Shown here piece after piece: positions 25,706 through 33,380 of a stretch of 64,000 bases of DNA. A program made the translations under genes and the position numbers. Position 1 is the stretch's first letter, and the number at the start of each line of letters is the position of its first letter. The notes under the pieces were generated by a model. It did not search any database. It saw only the letters and a list, made by a program, of their open reading frames with translations, and had not been told where the DNA came from. Where the stretch lies: the NCBI RefSeq assembly GCF_008642375.1, contig NZ_CP029194.1, positions 1,240,001 through 1,304,000 on the forward strand. The letters run 5' to 3'. This DNA is from Streptomyces venezuelae. GTDB taxonomy: Bacteria; Actinomycetota; Actinomycetes; Streptomycetales; Streptomycetaceae.

Positions 25706-26590
25706 ATGGCTGCCGGGATACGCGGGACACGAGGACGACGTCCTCCAGGACCGGGGACGACGGCTACCCCCGGCCCCGATGAACCCGAGGGACCCGAGGG
25801 ACCCGAGCCCAGCGCAGACGGCGAAGGCCGCGAAGCCGCCGTCAGACCGCCGCTCCTGCGCGAATTCGTGCTCGTCACCGCCCTCTTCCTCGTCTACAAG
25901 TTCGGCCGGCTCGTCGCCAACGGCCACGAGGCCCGCGCCTTCCGCAACGCCGACCTCGTCTGGGACGCCGAGCGCGCGCTCCACCTCCCTGGCGAGGGAA
26001 CGATCCAGCAGCTGCTGATGCACGGCGAGCCGTTGATCCGGGCCGCCAACACCTACTACGCGGCCGTGCACTTCCCCGCCACCGTCGCCTTCCTCGGCTG
26101 GCTGTACTGGCGCCGCCCCGCCCACTACCTGTGGTCGCGCCGCGCCCTCGCGCTCCTCACCGGCGCCGCGCTCGCCCTGCACCTGCTGATACCGCTCGCC
26201 CCGCCGCGCATGCTCGCCGCCACCGGCCTCGTCGACACGGCGCGGGTGTACGGCCCGTCCGTGTACGGGGCCACTCCCGAGGCGGACTCGATGGCGAACC
26301 AGTTCGCCGCCATGCCGTCGCTGCACTTCGGCTGGGCCCTGATGGTCGCGATCGGCCTGATCGCCGCCACCCGCTCCCGGTGGCGCGTGCTGTGGCTGCT
26401 GCACCCGCTGCTGACCCTGCTCGTCATCGTCGGCACCGCGAACCACTACTGGTTCGACGCGCTGGCCGCCGCCGCGCTCCTCTGCCTCGCGCTGTTCGCC
26501 GTCCGGGCCCCGGGCCACGGCAGGACGGCGCCGCCACCCCTGCCCCGGCAGCGCGACACGACCGCCCTCCCGGCGGGAGTCCTGCGATGA
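25706..26590 (+). CDS. PAP2-family membrane phosphatase/transferase
   Basis: A 294-residue integral membrane protein of the PAP2 superfamily, close to the inositolphosphoceramide-synthase-like (Aur1-like) branch. About 45 low-complexity residues precede six hydrophobic segments. The catalytic motifs appear as AAMPSLHFGWA (the C2 motif, with Leu in place of Gly) and TANHYWFDAL (the C3 motif with His and Asp). Such enzymes remove or transfer phosphate from lipid phosphates such as phosphatidic acid or undecaprenyl diphosphate, or make inositol phospholipids; the exact reaction cannot be read here. GAGGGG lies seven bases before the ATG. Its stop overlaps the next start in ATGA, so the two genes are coupled, and the TetR operator lies just upstream. 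Confidence 0.9.
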   Translation: MAAGIRGTRGRRPPGPGTTATPGPDEPEGPEGPEPSADGEGREAAVRPPLLREFVLVTALFLVYKFGRLVANGHEARAFRNADLVWDAERALHLPGEGTIQQLLMHGEPLIRAANTYYAAVHFPATVAFLGWLYWRRPAHYLWSRRALALLTGAALALHLLIPLAPPRMLAATGLVDTARVYGPSVYGATPEADSMANQFAAMPSLHFGWALMVAIGLIAATRSRWRVLWLLHPLLTLLVIVGTANHYWFDALAAAALLCLALFAVRAPGHGRTAPPPLPRQRDTTALPAGVLR

Positions 26591-27651
26591 GCCCCGCCGC
26601 CGGCACCGTCCTCGCGGTGCTCCTCTCCCTCGTATCGGCCGCCGGATACGCGCTCGCCGCCGTTGCGCAGTCCCGGCTGGCCGCCTCCTCGGCGCCGGAC
26701 GGACGCGGGGCGCTCCGCGCACTCCTCGCCCGCGGGCAGTGGTGGTGGGCGGTCGGGCTCAACGCCGCCGGCGCCCTCGCCCATGTGGCCGCCCTGCACT
26801 ACGGGCCGCTGACCCTGGTCCAGCCGCTCGGCGCCCTGACGCTCGTGGCGGCGCTGCCGCTGGGCGCGTACTGCGCGCGCCGGCGCGTGACCCGGACCGA
26901 GTGGCGCGGCGCGCTGCTGACCCTGGGCGGGCTCGTCGGCCTGGTCGCGATGACCGGACCGGCGGAGCCCGGCGAGGCCCTCAGTCTGCGCGAGGCCCTG
27001 ATCGTCGCCGCGGCGACGGCCCTCCTGATCACCGCGCTGGCCTCGGGCCGGCTGCCCCCCGGCCGCGGCGGCGCACCCGGCGCCGTCGGAGGCGGAGGCG
27101 GAAGGCGGGGCCGCGGGCTCGGGCACGCGACGGCCTCCGGCATCGCGTCCGGCGTCGGCTCCGCCCTGACGCAGACCCTGACGGCGGCGCTCGCGCTCGA
27201 ACTGCCCGGACGGGAACCGGTCTGGTGGCAGACCGCGCTGCTCGCGGTCCTCATCTCGGGCTTCGCCGTGGGCGGCCTCCTGCTCTCCCAGGCCGCCTAC
27301 CGCGGCGGGCTCGCGGCGCCGCTGGCCGTCGTCAACCTCTCCAATCCCGCGGCCGCCGCGATCATCGGGGTGGCCCTGCTCGGCGAGACCTTCCGGGCGG
27401 GCGCCTGGGGCTGGCCGGTCGCGGCAGCGGCGTCGCTGGTCGCGGCGCGCGGCGTGGTGCTCCTGACGAAGGGCGGCGCACCCGTCCCCGAGACACCCTC
27501 GGCCTCCCCGTCCACAGTCGTGGCGGGATCGCTGCCGGTGCCGCCGCCCCGGGGCACCGAACTCCCCTCGGCCCTCCCCTCCCCTCTCCCCCTTCCTCTC
27601 CCCCCGCCCCTCCCGTCACCTCTCCCCGAGACCTCGCTTACGTCACATTGA
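26587..27651 (+). CDS. DMT/EamA-like transporter
   Basis: A 354-residue membrane protein of the drug/metabolite transporter type with about nine or ten hydrophobic helices. It begins GTVLAVLLSLVSAAGYALAA and has a duplicated half (LHYGPLTLVQPLGALTL in the first, PLAVVNLSNPAAAAIIG in the second), the pattern of DMT proteins. A Gly/Arg-rich loop sits between the halves near residue 165. The last 55 residues are very rich in Pro, Leu and Ser and are probably a disordered cytoplasmic tail. The substrate is unknown. It starts in the ATGA overlap with the PAP2 gene and is presumably controlled by the same TetR protein. Confidence 0.88.
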   Translation: MSPAAGTVLAVLLSLVSAAGYALAAVAQSRLAASSAPDGRGALRALLARGQWWWAVGLNAAGALAHVAALHYGPLTLVQPLGALTLVAALPLGAYCARRRVTRTEWRGALLTLGGLVGLVAMTGPAEPGEALSLREALIVAAATALLITALASGRLPPGRGGAPGAVGGGGGRRGRGLGHATASGIASGVGSALTQTLTAALALELPGREPVWWQTALLAVLISGFAVGGLLLSQAAYRGGLAAPLAVVNLSNPAAAAIIGVALLGETFRAGAWGWPVAAAASLVAARGVVLLTKGGAPVPETPSASPSTVVAGSLPVPPPRGTELPSALPSPLPLPLPPPLPSPLPETSLTSH

Positions 27652-27677
27652 CGAAAAGCCGGAGAACCCCCTATCGT
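27648..27677 (+). promoter_or_regulatory. Predicted promoter of the SPFH operon
   Basis: TTGACG (27648-27653) and TATCGT (27672-27677) are separated by 18 bases, and lie 25 bases before the SPFH start. The -35 box overlaps the last codons of the transporter gene, so this unit can be transcribed independently. Confidence 0.65.
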
Positions 27678-27701
27678 CAGCATGACGACAAGGGGGTTCC
27701 C

Positions 27702-28715
27702 ATGGCTGACATCACCCGGCGGTCCGGCTGGCGGCATCTGCGCTCCGCGCCCACCGCCCACATCCGCCACCAGCGCCGCGGACAGCTCGTCCACGACGGC
27801 GAAGGGCTGAGCTTCTGGTTCCGGCCGCGCACCGCCGCCCTCTCCGAAGTGCCCGTGAACGACCGCGAGCTGGCGATGGCCTTCCACGCCCGCACGGCCG
27901 ACTTCCAGGACGTGAGCGTGCAGTCCACCGTCACGTACCGGATCGGCGACCCGGGCGCGGCGGCCACCCGGCTCGACTTCTCGATCGACCCCGACACCGG
28001 CGCCTGGCGCGGCACGCCGCTGGAGCAGATCGCCACCCTCCTCACCGAGACCGCCCAGCAGCACGCCCTCGACGTGCTCGCCCGCACCACCCTCGCGGCG
28101 GCGCTCGTCGACGGGGTGGCGGCCGTGCGCGACCGGATCTCGGCGGGCCTCGCGGCCGAGCCGCGCCTGCCGGACACCGGTATCGAACTGGTCGCGGTCC
28201 GGGTGGTGGCGATCCGCCCCGAGCCGGAGGTCGAGCGAGCCCTGCGCACGCCCGCCCGTGAGCAGATCCAGCAGGAGGCGGACCGCGCGACGTACGAGCG
28301 CCGGGCCGTGGCGGTCGAGCGCGAGCGCGCGATCGCCGAGAACGAGCTCGCCAGCAAGATCGAGCTGGCCCGCCAGGAGGAGCGGCTCGTCGAGCAGCGT
28401 GGCACCAACGCACGCCGTGAGGCGGAGGAGAGCGCCGCCGCCGACGCCGTACGGGCCGAGGCCGAGGCCGCACGCCAGGTCCGGCTCGCTCAGGCCGAGG
28501 CCGAGGCGGCGCGCGTGGTCGGCGAGGCGCGCGCGGGCGCGCAGTCGGCGTGGCTGCGGGCGCACGGGGAGGCGGATCCGGCGACGCTGCACGCCCTGGC
28601 CGTGACCCGGGCCGCGGAGAACCTGCCCCGCATCGAGCACCTGACGCTCTCCCCCGACGTGCTGACCGGGCTCCTCGCGAAGCTGGCCGGCGGCGAGGGC
28701 GGGGCCCGGTCGTGA
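27702..28715 (+). CDS. SPFH/Band 7 domain protein
   Basis: A 337-residue protein with an SPFH (stomatin/prohibitin/flotillin/HflK) domain at about residues 25-190, followed by a long Glu/Ala/Arg-rich coiled coil (EADRATYERRAVAVERERAI onwards) and a short C-terminal domain. It has no N-terminal hydrophobic hairpin, so membrane attachment, if any, must be by another route. SPFH proteins form large rings that scaffold membrane complexes. The ATG has AGGGGG five bases upstream and a good promoter at 27648-27677. Its stop overlaps the start of the NAD-kinase-like gene by GTGA, which means coupled synthesis and a likely joint function. Confidence 0.88.
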   Translation: MADITRRSGWRHLRSAPTAHIRHQRRGQLVHDGEGLSFWFRPRTAALSEVPVNDRELAMAFHARTADFQDVSVQSTVTYRIGDPGAAATRLDFSIDPDTGAWRGTPLEQIATLLTETAQQHALDVLARTTLAAALVDGVAAVRDRISAGLAAEPRLPDTGIELVAVRVVAIRPEPEVERALRTPAREQIQQEADRATYERRAVAVERERAIAENELASKIELARQEERLVEQRGTNARREAEESAAADAVRAEAEAARQVRLAQAEAEAARVVGEARAGAQSAWLRAHGEADPATLHALAVTRAAENLPRIEHLTLSPDVLTGLLAKLAGGEGGARS

Positions 28716-29698
28716 GCCTCGCGCCGCGCGCGGTTCTCGTGCACCGGACCACGGAGTACGAGGAGCTGCTCGCCCGGCACGGCACGCACGGCCAGGCGGC
28801 GTTCTTCCTCTCCGCGCGCGGCCGTTCGGTCGAGGCGGTACGGGAACGGCACGAGCGCGTCCACCGGGCGCTCGCCGAAGTGGCGGGCGCGGTCCCGCTG
28901 TCGTGGCGGCAGACCCGGGTGGAACGCGCCGACCTGGACCGGTTCCTCTTCGGGCCCGAGGATGTGGTCGTCGTGGTCGGCCAGGACGGTCTCGTCGCCA
29001 ACGCGGCGAAGTACCTGACGGGGCAGCCGGTGATCGGCATCGACGCGGACCCCGGCCAAAACGCGGGCGTCCTGGTCCGCCACCGCGCGGCGCAGGCGCG
29101 GCGGCTGCTGCCGTACGCGGTGGGGGCGGGGGCCGCGGTCGACGAGCTGACGATGGTGGAGGCGGTGACCGACGACGCGCAGCGGCTCCTCGCGCTGAAC
29201 GAGATCTACGTCGGCCCGCCCGGCCACCAGACCGCGCGCTACACCCTGGGGCTCGACGGCCCGAAGACACAGACCGGCCCGGAGACCCCGGCCGGCCCGA
29301 AGACACAGACCGGCCCGAAGACCCAGGGCCGCCCGAAGGCCCAGGACCAGGCTCAGGAGTCCGAGGCGCAGGCCTCGTCGGGTGTCCTCGTCGGCACCGG
29401 CACCGGGGCCACCGGCTGGCTGCGCTCCCTGTGGGAGCAGCGGTCCAGCGCGCTCGTCCTGCCCGCGCCGGCCGACGCCCGGCTGGCGTGGTTCGTCCGC
29501 GAGGCCTGGCCCTCGCCGACGACCGGAACGAGCCGTGTCGAGGGTCTCCTCGACGCGGGCCAGGGCCTGCGCCTCACCGTCGAGTCGGACCGCCTGGTGG
29601 CCTTCGGCGACGGCGTCGAGTCGGACGCCCTGCACCTGACGTGGGGCCAGACGGTCCGGCTCGCGGCTGCGGAGGACCGTCTCCGGCTCGTGGGCTGA
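28712..29698 (+). CDS. NAD-kinase-like protein
   Basis: A 328-residue protein related to the ATP-NAD kinase/diacylglycerol kinase fold. The N-terminal part shows VVVVVGQDGLVANAAKYL, which aligns with the GGDG-containing nucleotide loop but with GQDG, and PVIGIDADP in place of the usual PILGIN. The C-terminal part has VLVGTGTGATGW, the second conserved loop. An in-frame repeat of the six-residue unit GPKTQT (28-30 residues) is inserted between the halves. Loss of the second glycine in GGDG makes canonical NAD phosphorylation uncertain; it may be a pseudoenzyme or use another substrate. It starts at a GTG overlapping the SPFH stop. Confidence 0.8.
   Translation: MSLAPRAVLVHRTTEYEELLARHGTHGQAAFFLSARGRSVEAVRERHERVHRALAEVAGAVPLSWRQTRVERADLDRFLFGPEDVVVVVGQDGLVANAAKYLTGQPVIGIDADPGQNAGVLVRHRAAQARRLLPYAVGAGAAVDELTMVEAVTDDAQRLLALNEIYVGPPGHQTARYTLGLDGPKTQTGPETPAGPKTQTGPKTQGRPKAQDQAQESEAQASSGVLVGTGTGATGWLRSLWEQRSSALVLPAPADARLAWFVREAWPSPTTGTSRVEGLLDAGQGLRLTVESDRLVAFGDGVESDALHLTWGQTVRLAAAEDRLRLVG
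29258..29344 (+). repeat. In-frame 18-bp tandem repeat in the NAD-kinase-like gene
   Basis: Five copies of an 18-base unit encode GPKTQT, GPETPA, GPKTQT, GPKTQG and RPKAQD. Two copies are identical at DNA level. The insertion falls between the two conserved halves of the protein. Confidence 0.8.
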
Positions 29699-29859
29699 CG
29701 GGCGCCGGACCCGGCAGTCGGCCGGTCCGTCGACCCACCGCTCCGGGCGCGGCCGGAATCGATCGGCGCGTGCCGGAGCAGCCTCACGGCGGCACTATGC
29801 TCGCCCCACCCCTGGCCCGCCTCCGGTGCTCACCCGGCTCCGCTGCCCGAAGGAACTCC

Positions 29860-30726
29860 ATGGCACCCGCCTCCTCCGGTTCGCTGTCCGTCGCCCCCGC
29901 CACGCCCGAGGACTGGGCGCTCGTGTGCTCCTGGGCGGCCGAGGAGGGGTGGAATCCCGGACGCTCCGACGTCCCCGCCTTCTTCGCGCAGGATCCGGAC
30001 GGCTTCTTCCTCGGCCGCGTCGACGGGGAGCCGGTGTCCGCCATCTCGGTCGTCAACTACAGCGACACGTACGCCTTCCTCGGCTTCTACCTCGTCCGCC
30101 CCGGTTTCCGCGGCCTCGGCCACGGCCTGGCCACCTGGCGGGCCGCCCTCGCCCACGCCGGCGACCGGTCCGTCGGGCTCGACGGGGTGCCGGCCCAGCA
30201 GGACAACTACCGGCGCTCCGGCTTCAGCACGGCGTACCGCACGGCGCGCTTCGTGGGCGAGGTCCCGGCGCCCGACCGTCCGGTGACCGGAGTGGTGCCC
30301 GCCGAGCAGGTCGACCCGGCCGCCCTGGCCGCGTACGACAGCGCCTGCCACCATGCCGACCGGCCGCGTTTCCTCTCCGCCTGGCTCGCCACGCCCGGTC
30401 ACCGCGCGCTGGTCCGGGTCGTCGACGGCCGGCCCGTGGGGTACGGGGTCGTCCGCCCCGCGCGGGACGAGGCGCGCGTCGGACCGCTGTTCGCCGACAC
30501 CCCGGCGGACGCGGCGGCCCTGCTCGACGCGCTCGCCGCGGAGGCGCGGGACTTCGGCGCGGCGCGGATCGCCGTCGACATGCCCGAGGCGAACCCGGCG
30601 GCGGCGCGGCTGGCGCTGGAGCGGGGTCTGGAGCCGACGTTCGAGACGGCCAGGATGTACACGGGGCCGGTCCGGCCGGTGGCGCGGGAGCGGGTCTTCG
30701 GCGTCACGACGCTCGAACTCGGCTGA
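29860..30726 (+). CDS. GNAT acetyltransferase with C-terminal YitH-type domain
   Basis: A 288-residue protein with two parts. Residues 10-135 are a GNAT acetyltransferase domain with the acetyl-CoA loop seen in LVRPGFRGLGHGLATWRAAL. Residues 140-285 look like the second domain of YitH-type proteins (Acetyltransf_18), with VGYGVVRPARDEARVGPLFA and a final RARMYTGPVR-like end (ETARMYTGPV). The acceptor substrate is unknown. The ATG has GAAGGA five bases upstream, and a TATGCT box at 29796-29801 could be its -10 element. The gene stands alone, 161 bases after the NAD-kinase-like gene. Confidence 0.88.
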   Translation: MAPASSGSLSVAPATPEDWALVCSWAAEEGWNPGRSDVPAFFAQDPDGFFLGRVDGEPVSAISVVNYSDTYAFLGFYLVRPGFRGLGHGLATWRAALAHAGDRSVGLDGVPAQQDNYRRSGFSTAYRTARFVGEVPAPDRPVTGVVPAEQVDPAALAAYDSACHHADRPRFLSAWLATPGHRALVRVVDGRPVGYGVVRPARDEARVGPLFADTPADAAALLDALAAEARDFGAARIAVDMPEANPAAARLALERGLEPTFETARMYTGPVRPVARERVFGVTTLELG

Positions 30727-31322
30727 CGCCTCTAGCCCGCTCGCTCCCCGCTCGCCCCTCACTCCCCGCTCGCTCCCCCTCGCCCCTCGCCCCTCGCTCA
30801 CCCCTCATTCGCCCCTCGCTCAGCCCCTGCTCGCCCCCGTGATGCGCAGGCCACCCCCAAGGGGTGGACCGGCCTTCCCCGGCCCGCGCCGGCCGTCCCG
30901 GCGCGCGCGTCCTCCGATGCGTCCGCACCGCCTCCACCAGCGGAAACGTCGTACCGAGGAGGGCCTGACGCGCACCCGCCGTGCGCCCGCCCCGCCGGTC
31001 CCCCTCGCCCTCTCCCGGACCCCCTCCCCCGGACCCCCCGCCGCCCGGTGAGGGGTGACAAGGGTTTTCCCCGTATCGGGTTCACTCCCCCGTTCCCTAC
31101 TGTCCTCCGCACCGGCAGATATCATCCCCCGACCGCACCCTGACAGGTGCATGCGGAGGGTGGTGTCCGCCGGGGACGGCCTTGACCCGGGCCGTCGCGC
31201 CGGTGGCGGCGCACGGGCTTCCCCAAGCCCAGGGACCGACGGACAGCGACCCCACTTCGCGCCGTGTGTCCCGCGCCGCCGCCACTGCTCCGCAGTTACG
31301 TCGTACTCGAAAGGGCCACACC
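30727..31322. other. Intergenic region before the secreted subtilase gene
   Basis: This 596-base gap begins with a C/T-rich low-complexity array (30736-30838) and then GC-rich sequence with several short overlapping palindromes of the ggccggcc type. A shift to lower GC near 31058-31125 (acaagggttttccccgtatc and following) is the most promoter-like part. No protein or RNA gene was recognised. Confidence 0.5.
30736..30838. repeat. Degenerate ctcgcccc low-complexity repeat
   Basis: About a dozen imperfect copies of ctcgcccct/ctcgctcccc stand directly behind the GNAT stop codon. The top strand is almost pure pyrimidine plus single G. No spacers are present. Confidence 0.8.
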
Positions 31323-33155
31323 TTGAACGGTTCCAGGCGGAGAGTCATATCCGTGGTCGCGAGCGCCGCGATCCTCGGCGCCGCTGCCACCACCGGGGCG
31401 TTCGCCGCCGCCCCGGGCGCTGCCACCCCGAAGCCGGCCCCGGCTTCGCAGACGATGGGGGCGCTCCCGAGCGCCCCGGTCGAGAAGGTCATCGTCACCT
31501 ACAAGAGCCAGGCCGCCGAGGCCGGTTCCAACACCGCCGCGAAGAGCGACACGGCCGAGAAGGCCGCGAAGACGGGCGAGACGCTCTCCTTCGAGCGCCG
31601 CCTCGCCGGCGGTGGCGCCCTGGTCGACCTGGGCGACAGCGCCACCAAGCAGGACGTGACGGAGGTCATGGACGCGTTCCGCGCCGACCCGTCCGTCGCC
31701 TCGGTCGAGCCCGACATCCGTGCCTACGCGATGGCCGTCGCGCCGAACGACACCGACTACGCCAAGCAGTGGGACCTCTTCGAGCCCACCGGCGGCATGA
31801 ACGTTCCTGCGGCCTGGGACAAGACCACGGGCTCCGGCGTCACCGTCGCCGTCATCGACACCGGCTACGCCGCCCACTCGGACCTGGCGACCAACATCGT
31901 CTCCGGTTACGACTTCATCTCCACGTCCGCCGACGCCCGCGACGGCAACGGCCGCGACGCGGACCCGAAGGACGAGGGCGACTGGAACGCCACGGACGGC
32001 GAGTGCGGCACCGGCTCGCGCGCCTCCAACTCCTCCTGGCACGGCACCCACGTGGCCGGCACCATCGGCGCCGTCACGAACAACACCAAGGGCATCGCGG
32101 GCATCGCGTACAACGCGAAGATCCAGCCCATCCGCGTCCTCGGCAAGTGCGGCGGCTCGTCCGCCGACATCGCCGACGCCATCACCTGGGCCTCCGGCGG
32201 CAGCGTGCCGGGCGTCCCGGCCAACGCGAACCCGTCGAAGGTCATCAACCTCAGCCTGGGCGGCGCCAGCGCCACCTGCCCGAGCGTCTACCAGACCGCC
32301 ATCAACGGCGCCGTCTCGCGCGGTACCACCGTCGTCGTCGCCGCGGGCAACAGCAACGCCAACGCCTCCGGCTTCACCCCCGCGAACTGCTCGAACGTCA
32401 TCAACGTGGCGTCGACCAGCCGTGAGGGCAACCGGTCGTACTACTCCAACTTCGGCACCAACATCGACGTGGCCGCGCCCGGTGGCGAGACCCGCCGCGC
32501 CACCGACACGCCCGGCACCGTCACCACCCCCGAGAACGGCATCTACTCCACGCTGAACTCGGGCACGACGACCCAGTCGGCCGAGAACTACAAGCCCTAC
32601 CAGGGCACCTCGATGGCCGCGCCGCACATCGCCGGCCTCGCCGCGCTGCTCAAGTCGGCCAAGAGCACCCTCACCCCGGCCGAGATCGAGTCCGCGATCA
32701 AGACCAACGCCCGTCCGCTGCCCGGCACCTGCACCGGCGGCTGCGGCACCGGCATCGCCGACACCGCGAAGACCGTGGACGCCGTCACCGGCACCACCAC
32801 CCCGCCGACCGGCACCGTCTTCACGAACGCGACGAACGTGACGATCTCCGACAACACCACCGTGTCGTCCTCGATCGCCGTCACCGGCCGCACCGGCAAC
32901 GCTCCCGCCGCCCTCAAGGTCGGCGTGGACATCAAGCACACCTGGCGCGGGGACCTGGTCATCGACCTGGTCGCTCCCGACGGCACGGTGCGCAACCTGA
33001 AGGCGTCCTCGTCCTCGGACAGCGCCGACAACGTCGTGGCGACCTACACGGTCGACGCGTCGAGCGAGGTCGCGAACGGCACCTGGAAGCTTCAGGTCCG
33101 CGATGTGGCCTCGGGTGACACCGGCTACATCGACTCGTGGAACCTCACCTTCTGA
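31323..33155 (+). CDS. Secreted subtilisin-like serine protease with P-domain (S8)
   Basis: A 610-residue secreted protease. A signal peptide (residues 1-28, ending TGAFAAA) is followed by an inhibitor-like propeptide (EKVIVTYKSQ to about 130) and the S8 catalytic domain with Asp179 in VAVIDTGYAAH, His240 in SSWHGTHVAG, the oxyanion Asn in VVAAGNSNAN and Ser430 in YQGTSMAAPH. The C-terminal 110 residues form a proprotein-convertase P-domain (DIKHTWRGDLVIDLVAPDG, ending DSWNLTF), which often stabilises or targets such proteases. Four Cys pairs are likely in the catalytic part. The TTG start, with GAAAGGG seven bases upstream, is chosen because the signal peptide begins there. The secreted inhibitor at 5.3 kb prefers trypsin-like enzymes and may not be its partner. 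Confidence 0.95.
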   Translation: MNGSRRRVISVVASAAILGAAATTGAFAAAPGAATPKPAPASQTMGALPSAPVEKVIVTYKSQAAEAGSNTAAKSDTAEKAAKTGETLSFERRLAGGGALVDLGDSATKQDVTEVMDAFRADPSVASVEPDIRAYAMAVAPNDTDYAKQWDLFEPTGGMNVPAAWDKTTGSGVTVAVIDTGYAAHSDLATNIVSGYDFISTSADARDGNGRDADPKDEGDWNATDGECGTGSRASNSSWHGTHVAGTIGAVTNNTKGIAGIAYNAKIQPIRVLGKCGGSSADIADAITWASGGSVPGVPANANPSKVINLSLGGASATCPSVYQTAINGAVSRGTTVVVAAGNSNANASGFTPANCSNVINVASTSREGNRSYYSNFGTNIDVAAPGGETRRATDTPGTVTTPENGIYSTLNSGTTTQSAENYKPYQGTSMAAPHIAGLAALLKSAKSTLTPAEIESAIKTNARPLPGTCTGGCGTGIADTAKTVDAVTGTTTPPTGTVFTNATNVTISDNTTVSSSIAVTGRTGNAPAALKVGVDIKHTWRGDLVIDLVAPDGTVRNLKASSSSDSADNVVATYTVDASSEVANGTWKLQVRDVASGDTGYIDSWNLTF

Positions 33156-33212
33156 TGTAGCACGGATCCCCTTCCGAACCACCCCCCACATCAGCATTCT
33201 TGCTGGTCAGCG

Positions 33213-33242
33213 ACGCGCTCGTGGTCTATACCACGGGCGCGT
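33213..33242. terminator. Hairpin behind the subtilase gene
   Basis: ACGCGC-T-CGTGGT faces ACCACG-G-GCGCGT around the loop CTAT, giving 12 pairs plus one T-G step. It lies 58 bases beyond the subtilase stop and 139 bases before the LAL start. It may end the subtilase transcript or act as an operator for the next gene. Confidence 0.55.
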
Positions 33243-33380
33243 TCTGGCGTGTCGCGGCCTCACCGGCCGGGGACGCCGTGTCCGTATGCCGGACAAGGGG
33301 CCTGGACTCCACGGCGGGGCTCCGTATCCTCTGCCCACGGGGCTCTTGGGCCGGGGGCCCGAGCGCCGGAGGTGTGGACA

